Source: a virus. From it: a DNA stretch of 64,000 nucleotides. This document shows, in pieces, positions 58,516 to 64,000 of this stretch; within the stretch, counting starts at the first letter, position 1, and every line of letters starts with the position of its first letter. The notes beneath the pieces were generated by a model. It saw only the letters and a program-made list of their open reading frames with translations, was not told where the DNA came from and searched no databases. The position numbers and the translations under genes were made by a program. The stretch spans positions 49,453 through 113,452 of the IMG/VR virus record IMGVR_UViG_3300011113_000396; one strand, given 5' to 3'.

Positions 58516-60417
58516 TTACTTGCCCAAACCTATTGATTTCAATTGAAGTTCCGTTAGATCTCGATCAGACATCTTGACAGCATCAATTCCTGCAATTCCT
58601 GTTTGCATTTGGAACTGTCCTGCAAAAGAAGCATCAGCAGCTAGTCTTCTTCTTAGCATGTCTGCCTGATATCTTTTGTTTGATGGCTCGTTCCAATAAT
58701 TAAACATTTGCTCTTCCTGTGAAGGTGCTCTTGTTCTGCCCTCAGCATATTTCTTTTCAGCAGCTCGTAGTCCTTTGGCTAGCTGACCACCTCGTTCAAT
58801 GTCTGTTGATGGAGGCCCAACTTCTGGGGCTGTAGATCCAGCTTCAGTGTATTCATATTTTTTTGCAATAGTATCTGCACCAACATAAGGGTCATATTCT
58901 GTTCCTTTGAATGTTGATTTAAATTGTTTCTTTTTTGATGCAATTTCTTCTCTTGCGAGTTTATTTGCAAATCCTTTAGCAAATCCTTCAGGATTTTTTT
59001 CAAATGCTTTCTTTTGTCCTTCTGTAAATCTATCTGAATATTTTCCACCCAATACATCTTGGAAATATTGTTCTTTATTTACACCAGTCTCAGAATATTC
59101 TCTGGCAGCTCTGGCAAAGATATTGCCATATGCAGTAACTCTTTTATCCTCTGGAACATCCGCTAGGCTAGTGATGCCATACTTTTGCGCTGCTCTTTGC
59201 AATGCTTTTTGTTCAGCACTTTCTCCACCAAATGATTTGATGTTTTCATATCTAAATGCTTTTAGTTTTCTTTGTGCGTTTAAAAGATCTTCAAGAGATT
59301 TAGCTGATGCAGTATCAGCTGTTGTCTTTTGCTTTAACCAATCAGTTGTGGTAACATCATCATTAATCCCGAATACTCTTTCTCTTGGTGTTAGTTTTCT
59401 TGGGAATCTTTTTTGCATCTCCGCATCGATTTCTGCTTCAGTTGGCTCATAATCCATAGCCTGCTTTACTTTTGCAGATCTTGCTTGCCCAAGGAATCCA
59501 CCAAATATATCTGGATTTTTTCTAGCCAATTCCAATTGTTCTTCTCTTGATAATGTTCTATCTCCTTGGGTTGCATCATAATCTTGTGCAGAAGTTTTTT
59601 TGATGTTTCTAGAAGCCGCAGCACCTTTTAGTGCTTTGGTTAAATCTTTACCAAGACCGGAAAATACATCTGAAACATTTGCAATATCTTGTTTCACATC
59701 TCTTTGAGTAGCATCTCGGTCAGACGCTTCAGTTGGTTTCATATAACCTTCTGGGGGATATGCATCTGGAGAAACTACTGGAGTATCATAAGATCTATTT
59801 GGATTAAGAATTCTTCTATCTGAATTAGCTTGCAGATATGCCTGAATATCGTTTAATCCTTCATAATCTTGCACAGGAATGTCTGAGTCTTCTGGATCCT
59901 CATCTTCTTGAGGAGGTCTTGCTATTAGTTCAGGAATAGCAGGAGGTGCTTTTTGGGTGTCAGCCTTTGCTTGTCGAGGTGCATCAAATTCCGGTCTATC
60001 AAATATTCCAGCTGGAGCCTTGTCCAAGACATCGTTTGCACCCCGAACAAATTTTTCAACTGCCTGTTGAATCAAAGCTTGATATTTGTCATCAGACATC
60101 AATTGGGGCATACCGATATATTCTCCTGCATCAACAAATCCAGATTTGCCAAAATCCTGATACATGGTATCCTCTGGCTCTATAAATCTTGAGCCAGTTG
60201 GTTCCGAGTCAAGGTTTTTTCTTGCTTTAGCAATAAGTTCTTGAAATTTTCTATTACGCTCAAGGGCTTGGTTTACTAAACCTCGCTCAAGTTCAATCTC
60301 AGACTGAATACTGTCTTTAAATTTTTGCTTAGAACTTTTTTGGCCTAAGCTAGATAATGGTTGACTGTCTTCGTAAGGATTTCTCAAATCTTGATCGGTT
60401 GGTATTTGTCTTGGCAT
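58516..60417 (-). CDS. Large late protein, unidentified
   Basis: 633 residues, hydrophilic, with many Gln, Lys and Ala. The N-terminus is charged (residues about 25-65 helical); a Pro/Asp/Glu-rich stretch lies near 150-190; several repeated short motifs (AQDYDATQGD, MDYEPTEAE) occur in the middle. The gene has a late-type TATACATA box 4 nt before the start. Probably structural; no family. Confidence 0.65.
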   Translation of the reverse strand: MPRQIPTDQDLRNPYEDSQPLSSLGQKSSKQKFKDSIQSEIELERGLVNQALERNRKFQELIAKARKNLDSEPTGSRFIEPEDTMYQDFGKSGFVDAGEYIGMPQLMSDDKYQALIQQAVEKFVRGANDVLDKAPAGIFDRPEFDAPRQAKADTQKAPPAIPELIARPPQEDEDPEDSDIPVQDYEGLNDIQAYLQANSDRRILNPNRSYDTPVVSPDAYPPEGYMKPTEASDRDATQRDVKQDIANVSDVFSGLGKDLTKALKGAAASRNIKKTSAQDYDATQGDRTLSREEQLELARKNPDIFGGFLGQARSAKVKQAMDYEPTEAEIDAEMQKRFPRKLTPRERVFGINDDVTTTDWLKQKTTADTASAKSLEDLLNAQRKLKAFRYENIKSFGGESAEQKALQRAAQKYGITSLADVPEDKRVTAYGNIFARAAREYSETGVNKEQYFQDVLGGKYSDRFTEGQKKAFEKNPEGFAKGFANKLAREEIASKKKQFKSTFKGTEYDPYVGADTIAKKYEYTEAGSTAPEVGPPSTDIERGGQLAKGLRAAEKKYAEGRTRAPSQEEQMFNYWNEPSNKRYQADMLRRRLAADASFAGQFQMQTGIAGIDAVKMSDRDLTELQLKSIGLGK

Positions 60418-60421
60418 ACTT

Positions 60422-60429
60422 TATGTATA
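60422..60429 (-). promoter_or_regulatory. Late promoter variant TATACATA, 4 nt before start
   Basis: Same variant and same 4-nt distance as before the tail-tube-like gene on the other strand (4937-4944). Confidence 0.6.
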
Positions 60430-60443
60430 TACCGAATTTAGTT

Positions 60444-60451
60444 TATATATA
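60444..60451 (+). promoter_or_regulatory. Possible divergent late promoter TATATATA
   Basis: TATATATA lies 7 nt before ATG 60459. The 41-nt gap between the two divergent genes must hold promoters for both. Weaker match than its partner. Confidence 0.35.
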
Positions 60452-60458
60452 GTATGAT

Positions 60459-61490
60459 ATGATAAACCACACCTACTTAAGAAATAAAATCGCTGATCTC
60501 CAAGAACAAATCAACCGTCAAAGAATCATCAATCACAGATTGATGAGTTTGATGGAAAATACACAATATGTCGATGAACAGGGAAATCCTGTAGAGGTCG
60601 ATGAAAAGCTATTACAAAGTGATTATAGGGACGGAAGTCTTATTTTTAATGGTATTAAAGTTAAAAAGGTTGAGTCACAAACATCAGCATTTCCAGAAAA
60701 TAAAACTAGATTTCCAGACCCTTCAAATCAGAAGCCATCAGACACCAAGGGACCAGATAAGCCATCAACTCCAGAAGTACCACAGCCAAATGTAGATCCA
60801 AGTGGTTTAGCAAATCAGGCTGGCCCCGGTGCTGCTGCTATGGCAAATCAACTGGCTCAAGCGGGAGTAGGTGCTGGTGGTCAACCTAGCCAATCGGGTG
60901 GTGTAAATCTAAACTTTGCAAACATGTTTGCAGGACAATTCGCAAAGGGTCCAGTAAATGTTGGTGGTAATCAGCAAGTTTCATCTGGCTCAGGTGCTCA
61001 GACTATGAATTTTGGCACAATGGCTAGTGGAAATGCAGTAGTGGCTGGTGGTGGAATTTCAAATAGTAATATAGTAAGTGGAAATTCAAATAGCAATACC
61101 GCTATTGGTAGCAAAGTAGCCAGCGGTCTAGGAAAAATTGATTCTGGAAATACTTCAACTACAAGTACTACCACAAATACAAATTCTGGAAATACTACAA
61201 ATACAAATTCTGGAAATACTACAACTAATAGAAATGTCGCTATTGGTGGCAGTAGCATAGGCGTTAACACTAAACCAGCACCCACAAAGTCTCGGACACC
61301 ACCCTACGCAAGTGATGATATGGAATCTAGAAGAGTTCAGCCGGGGTATGGTGCTTATAGTGCTTCTAATAATAAAAATAAACCCCAAAAAGTTGCCGCA
61401 AATGAAAATTTCCAACTCAAAGTAAATAAAACTTTGAATGAAATGAATCGTCTGTTCGGACGCAAAGACGGTGGCCTCAGAAAATCTTGA
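60459..61490 (+). CDS. Low-complexity Gly/Asn/Ser/Thr-rich protein
   Basis: 343 residues. Residues 1-35 form a helical segment (RNKIADLQEQINRQRIINH). Residues 80-125 are Pro-rich; 125-280 are Gly/Asn/Ser/Thr-rich with a 24-bp tandem repeat (61173-61220, unit TNTNSGNT). The C-terminus (NKTLNEMNRLFGR) is helical again. This layout suits a structural linker or fibre-like protein. No family. Confidence 0.6.
   Translation: MINHTYLRNKIADLQEQINRQRIINHRLMSLMENTQYVDEQGNPVEVDEKLLQSDYRDGSLIFNGIKVKKVESQTSAFPENKTRFPDPSNQKPSDTKGPDKPSTPEVPQPNVDPSGLANQAGPGAAAMANQLAQAGVGAGGQPSQSGGVNLNFANMFAGQFAKGPVNVGGNQQVSSGSGAQTMNFGTMASGNAVVAGGGISNSNIVSGNSNSNTAIGSKVASGLGKIDSGNTSTTSTTTNTNSGNTTNTNSGNTTTNRNVAIGGSSIGVNTKPAPTKSRTPPYASDDMESRRVQPGYGAYSASNNKNKPQKVAANENFQLKVNKTLNEMNRLFGRKDGGLRKS
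61173..61220 (+). repeat. 24-bp tandem repeat, two exact copies
   Basis: Two exact consecutive 24-bp units at 61173-61196 and 61197-61220, each encoding 8 residues of the low-complexity region. Confidence 0.9.
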
Positions 61491-61498
61491 AATAGCTA

Positions 61499-61526
61499 TT
61501 GACTTGGGGGAGGTTTGTGCTAAAGT
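61499..61526 (+). promoter_or_regulatory. Early sigma70-type promoter, predicted leaderless
   Basis: TTGACT (61499-61504), 16-nt spacer, TAAAGT (61521-61526), 6 nt, ATG at 61533. The spacer and the first codons carry a dyad (next entry). Confidence 0.75.
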
Positions 61527-61553
61527 ATTTGTATGCACAACCTCCCCTTTAGC
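61507..61553. other. Dyad overlapping promoter and start codon, possible operator
   Basis: GGGGAGGTTTGTGC (61507-61520) faces GCACAACCTCCCC (61535-61547) with one extra T in the left arm. A second pairing, GCTAAAG (61519-61525) with CTTTAGC (61547-61553), overlaps it. The -10 box and ATG lie in the centre. Confidence 0.6.
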
Positions 61554-61751
61554 ATTCGCGTCCGTGGTACGATTGAAAGCCTTAAGAACGAGATGGAGAT
61601 GACCAAGGGAACTGAAGAGTTTCTTGATTGGAGTCCACTCATCAAGTGTTTACAAGAAGCACTAACCGAAAACACTGAACCTGAGCAGATTGATGAATTC
61701 AATCAACCTGTTCAATTGGAAGAAGACTTTGAAGATTGTGAGGCATGGTAA
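61533..61751 (+). CDS. Small acidic early protein
   Basis: 72 residues: a basic N-terminal half (FSIRVRGTIESLKNEMEM) and a strongly acidic C-terminus (PEQIDEFNQPVQLEEDFED). Under an early promoter with a dyad, so it may be regulated. TAATG coupling to the next gene. Function unknown. Confidence 0.6.
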   Translation: MHNLPFSIRVRGTIESLKNEMEMTKGTEEFLDWSPLIKCLQEALTENTEPEQIDEFNQPVQLEEDFEDCEAW

Positions 61752-61858
61752 TGATGGATCACATCGATTATTTGTATTGGTTGGAACTTAGTTGGGATAT
61801 GAATCAGGATACTGGATCTAACGAACCGCAAGAGGAGAACAATGTTCAAGAAAAGTGA
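61751..61858 (+). CDS. Very small protein (35 aa)
   Basis: ATG in the TAATG overlap with the gene before; ends in TGA at 61858 inside the next gene. Starts MMDHIDYLYWLELSW. Coupling on both sides supports translation. Confidence 0.5.
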   Translation: MMDHIDYLYWLELSWDMNQDTGSNEPQEENNVQEK

Positions 61859-62003
61859 TTTTAGAGGTTCCCGTGGGGAACAACGTAACAAGAAGCGTAA
61901 GAAGTGGGACCACAAGCCTTTCAAGCGTCCCAAGGATGACAAGGGTAGCAATCAACGCTTCGACTGGAACAACCAGAACAATCAAAACGACGGATTCAAC
62001 TAA
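61842..62003 (+). CDS. Small highly basic protein (53 aa)
   Basis: Starts after GAGGAGAAC. Sequence MFKKSDFRGSRGEQRNKKRK then aromatic/basic (HKPFKRPKDDKG) and an Asn/Gln-rich end. Likely RNA or DNA binding. Its last 8 nt overlap the convergent metallopeptidase-like gene. Confidence 0.6.
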   Translation: MFKKSDFRGSRGEQRNKKRKKWDHKPFKRPKDDKGSNQRFDWNNQNNQNDGFN

Positions 62004-62613
62004 ACGCTCTGTTTAGTTCATCCATGACTAGTTTGGGAACTACGAGGTGACTCTTCACCTTGAAGTTCCCTGCTAGCAATTTCAATAGTTTATTTGATTT
62101 GTAAACATCAAATTTCATTTTCAGGCAATATGATTCCATCCACATATGATGGAGATACACATAAAGGTTCGCCTTTTTGATGTACATATCTTTATTGAAT
62201 GAAATGCCCCATTTTTCAAGAAGCTTTACTGTGCGTCGTTCACAGTCTCTTTCATTTTCAGCAACCATTCGGAAAGCATTTCTGATTTGTTTTCCGGTCC
62301 AGTTTTTGTTGACAAACCCAACAGAGACATTATTTACAATGTCCTGAGCCTCATCAAGCTTTTTTGTAAACTGCTCTGGTTGGTCAAGCCATTGTAGAAA
62401 ATGGCAGTATTCGTGTGCCAGTACATAGATCCATGTCTGGCCTCTTTTTGCTACACGAATTTTTCTTTCTTTTTTAGTTCTGCCGTAGATGAAATACCCA
62501 TCACATCTGGCATTTCCGACATTGACTTTTTTGCCTCTTCCAAGGGTTAAGGAGAATCCATATTCTCCAAGATGCTTGCGAATGTGTTTGACAAACTCGG
62601 CTTCTTTTGTCAT
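61996..62613 (-). CDS. Zn-metallopeptidase-like protein (HExxH)
   Basis: 205 residues from ATG 62613 (GAGGTG upstream; a GTG at 62619 is possible). WIYVLAHEYCHFLQWLD near residue 63 has the HExxH zinc site, and ENERDCERRTVKLL near 120 provides a candidate third ligand Glu. Small phage zincins of this kind are unassigned; SprT-like or a protease for host remodelling are possible. Confidence 0.75.
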   Translation of the reverse strand: MTKEAEFVKHIRKHLGEYGFSLTLGRGKKVNVGNARCDGYFIYGRTKKERKIRVAKRGQTWIYVLAHEYCHFLQWLDQPEQFTKKLDEAQDIVNNVSVGFVNKNWTGKQIRNAFRMVAENERDCERRTVKLLEKWGISFNKDMYIKKANLYVYLHHMWMESYCLKMKFDVYKSNKLLKLLAGNFKVKSHLVVPKLVMDELNRAFS

Positions 62614-62622
62614 AGGCACCTC

Positions 62623-62650
62623 ATTATATTTAGTATATCAGATATCCCAA
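62623..62650 (-). promoter_or_regulatory. Early-type promoter for the metallopeptidase-like gene
   Basis: TTGGGA, 16-nt spacer and TATAAT on the minus strand, but 9 nt to the ATG with GAGGTG between. This one leaves a short leader with a ribosome binding site. Confidence 0.55.
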
Positions 62651-62663
62651 AAAAACCCAGTAA

Positions 62664-62671
62664 TATAAATA
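62664..62671 (+). promoter_or_regulatory. Late promoter TATAAATA with led mRNA
   Basis: Exact late consensus, 15 nt before the ATG at 62687, with GTAGGAG between. A late gene with a conventional leader, in contrast with most others here. Confidence 0.8.
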
Positions 62672-62686
62672 AAGTAGGAGTATATT

Positions 62687-63121
62687 ATGCCTACTGAACT
62701 TATTTCTTTAATCGGCGGGTCGTTGACTGGATTTCTTTTTAAGTTCATGGCTCAGAAAAGCCAAGATCAAAAAGAAATTTTTGAGCGTCTAATTGCTGCA
62801 AATAAACAAACTACAGAGAATCAAGACAAGGCAGCACAGAGAGTTCCTATAGACATCGGAAAGGGTGTGCGTCAATTAATTGTATTGACCATGCTGTTCG
62901 GTACAATCGCAGCACCATTCATACTCCCATTCTTCGGTGTTCCAACATTCGTAGAAGTTGATACCACCAATCCAGAGGGTTTGTTTGGATTGATTCCAGA
63001 AACAAGCAAGAAATATTTTGTTGAAGTAAATGGCTTCCTCTATACTTCAGAGAATAGACAAATTTTAGTTTCAATTGTTGGATTCTATTTCGGCACAGCC
63101 GCAGCAGGGAGAAAGTCATGA
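62687..63121 (+). CDS. Late membrane protein, possible holin-type
   Basis: 144 residues with three hydrophobic segments: residues about 4-20 (LISLIGGSLTGFLFKFM), 66-86 (LIVLTMLFGTIAAPFILPFFG) and 126-138 (ILVSIVGFYFGTAAA). A hydrophilic helix lies between the first two. Strong ribosome binding site under a perfect late promoter. Followed in a 4-nt overlap by a small lipoprotein, so a lysis role is conceivable; not recognised as a named family. Confidence 0.6.
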   Translation: MPTELISLIGGSLTGFLFKFMAQKSQDQKEIFERLIAANKQTTENQDKAAQRVPIDIGKGVRQLIVLTMLFGTIAAPFILPFFGVPTFVEVDTTNPEGLFGLIPETSKKYFVEVNGFLYTSENRQILVSIVGFYFGTAAAGRKS

Positions 63122-63369
63122 GATACACCAAACTAATTGCGATTGCTTTACTTCTTTCCCTGTTAGTCGCCGCTGGATGCAAATGCGTTGGCCCAGAGAT
63201 TGTACCCGACAACACTGGTGACAGCGTAGTAATGATGTCACTTAAATCACAGATTGAAAAGAATCAGAAGATAGAACAAAATTGGTCATGGATTGTTTGG
63301 TATATTCCTGTTCTATTCTTAGTGGTTGCATGGGGCTACAAAGAGTTCTTCACTAAAAAGAAGAACTGA
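63118..63369 (+). CDS. Small lipoprotein with C-terminal membrane segment
   Basis: 83 residues. Signal peptide with lipobox LVAAGC (Cys20), and a second hydrophobic segment WSWIVWYIPVLFLVVAWGY near residues 57-75 with a basic end. Lipidation at the N-terminus plus a membrane segment would bring two membranes or leaflets together, as in unimolecular spanin-type proteins, although the order differs in detail from classic ones. Confidence 0.6.
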   Translation: MRYTKLIAIALLLSLLVAAGCKCVGPEIVPDNTGDSVVMMSLKSQIEKNQKIEQNWSWIVWYIPVLFLVVAWGYKEFFTKKKN

Positions 63370-63372
63370 CTA

Positions 63373-63400
63373 TTGACATCGTCTATTGGTTGGCTATAAT
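63373..63400 (+). promoter_or_regulatory. Early sigma70-type promoter for tRNA-Lys
   Basis: TTGACA (63373-63378), 16-nt spacer, TATAAT (63395-63400). Predicted start near 63407, a few bases before the mature 5' end at 63411. Confidence 0.88.
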
Positions 63401-63410
63401 ACCCGAGTAA

Positions 63411-63484
63411 GCCTCCGTAGCTCAGTTGGTAGCAGCATTTGACTTTTAATCAATAGGTCGTAGGTTCGAATCCTACCGGAGGCA
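63411..63484 (+). tRNA. tRNA-Lys (anticodon UUU)
   Basis: Acceptor stem GCCTCCG/CGGAGGC is perfect, T arm GTAGG-TTCGAAT-CCTAC is canonical, anticodon loop CTTTTAA gives UUU. The D stem has a C-C mismatch at its end and the anticodon stem a T-T at its top. A73 follows; CCA is not encoded. AAA codons are frequent in this AT-rich genome. Confidence 0.92.
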
Positions 63485-63487
63485 TTG

Positions 63488-63844
63488 ATGTGTAAGTGTA
63501 AATTTTGCAACAAGACTTTCAATACACATAAAGAATCCAACGCAAGTATCTGTGGATCATGTAGTGTGTCCAAGCGTAGATGGATCTCTAAAATTGCTTT
63601 AGTAAAACAATTAGGTGGAAAATGTAGCAAATGTGGTTTTGCTGGTCATCCCAGTGCATTACATTTCCATCATGTAGATCCAAAAGAAAAGAACTACTCC
63701 ATAAACAGTAATAAATTAATCGCAAAAGATAGATTGAATGAAGTAAAGAAATGCATTCTTCTTTGCGCTAACTGTCATTCAATTCAACATGCAAATAATG
63801 ATTTGCTTAAGTCGTTTGGTCTTCTTAATGAAGATTGGCTTTGA
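63488..63844 (+). CDS. HNH endonuclease directly after tRNA-Lys
   Basis: 118 residues from ATG 63488, 3 nt past the tRNA. CKCKFCNKTFN and CGSCS at the N-terminus, then GGKCSKCGFAGHPSALHFHH and DPKEKN with CILLCANCHSIQHA near residue 85: two zinc CxxC pairs and the HNH core (HxHHxDP ... NCHS). A free-standing homing-type enzyme, co-transcribed with the tRNA. Confidence 0.9.
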   Translation: MCKCKFCNKTFNTHKESNASICGSCSVSKRRWISKIALVKQLGGKCSKCGFAGHPSALHFHHVDPKEKNYSINSNKLIAKDRLNEVKKCILLCANCHSIQHANNDLLKSFGLLNEDWL

Positions 63845-63868
63845 CTTTCGACAGAATCGTGATATATT
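63841..63868 (+). promoter_or_regulatory. Early sigma70-type promoter, predicted leaderless
   Basis: TTGACT (63841-63846, containing the HNH stop codon), 16-nt spacer, TATATT (63863-63868), 6 nt, ATG at 63875. Confidence 0.8.
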
Positions 63869-63874
63869 ATCATC

Positions 63875-64000
63875 ATGAGCGAAGAACTCACACAATTGGA
63901 GCAAGAACTTCTGGAGATGCTTGACAAGCAAGCACACACAGAACTCATGCTTGGTGAAAAGATCAACAGCACTCTGCTCAACAAGGCAATTGAAATGATT
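63875..64000 (+). CDS. Hypothetical protein, cut by the window end
   Basis: 42 residues visible (SEELTQLEQELLEMLDKQ), acidic and helical. Start supported by the promoter 6 nt upstream. Continues past the right edge. Confidence 0.6.
   Translation, partial: MSEELTQLEQELLEMLDKQAHTELMLGEKINSTLLNKAIEMI

Overview
The window is part of the genome of a large tailed phage of the T4 superfamily (contractile-tail type). The evidence is a nearly complete T4-type core set in T4-like blocks: head genes gp20-(core proteins)-gp21-gp22-gp23, a tail-tube-like protein, UvsY, UvsW, gp55, gp47/gp46, gp45/gp44/gp62/RegA, gp43, UvsX, gp41 and gp61. The DNA is AT-rich, most strongly in the sugar island. The host cannot be read from the sequence. 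Canonical sigma70-like promoters, class II (B12-dependent) RNR, ThyX and a tRNA-Lys only say that it is a bacterium with ordinary housekeeping promoters. Neither end of the genome is in the window: gp20 enters truncated on the left and a small ORF runs off the right edge.

Layout. 1-4.9 kb: head morphogenesis, closed by a strong terminator. 4.9-14.6 kb: tail-tube-like protein, recombination (UvsY, UvsW, gp46/47), late sigma factor, sliding clamp and loader, RegA. 14.6-27 kb: an AT-rich glycan island with about eleven glycosyltransferase-like or SAM-methyltransferase-like genes, UDP-GlcNAc 2-epimerase, GDP-mannose 3,5-epimerase and a second SDR. 27-32.2 kb: collagen-like and YadA-head-like fibre proteins with small structural proteins. 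32.2-46.2 kb: nucleotide metabolism and replication (dUTPase, Nmad1-like, gp43, UvsX, gp41, gp61, ThyX, NrdJ, RuvC-like). 46.2-60.4 kb: a minus-strand block of large unidentified, mostly late, probably structural proteins plus a PD-(D/E)XK nuclease, HNH and FmdB-like proteins. 60.5-64 kb: small early genes, a Zn-metallopeptidase-like protein, a membrane protein/lipoprotein pair, tRNA-Lys and an HNH gene.

Three features stand out. (1) Two essential genes, uvsX and nrdJ, are fractured. Each is encoded as two separate ORFs joined only at protein level by a split intein, with a free-standing HNH homing endonuclease gene sitting in the break. It is antisense in uvsX and sense in nrdJ. A third, contiguous intein interrupts a DUF5872-type late protein. 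(2) Promoters have a strict geometry: TTGACT-N16-TATAAT-N6-ATG for early genes and TATAAATA-N4/5-ATG for late genes. The predicted transcription start is therefore the A of the start codon, or within a nucleotide or two of it. This implies systematic leaderless mRNAs in a T4-type phage, alongside Shine-Dalgarno-led capsid genes. (3) The sugar island contains a clear member of GT15 (KRE2/MNT1), a mainly fungal mannosyltransferase family, beside GDP-mannose 3,5-epimerase.

Logic of the genes: early leaderless promoters drive nucleotide metabolism, polymerase, gp55 and homing genes. gp55 with the gp45 clamp then turns on TATAAATA late promoters for head, tail, fibre and the minus-strand block. 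Sugar enzymes probably decorate virion fibres or alter the host surface.
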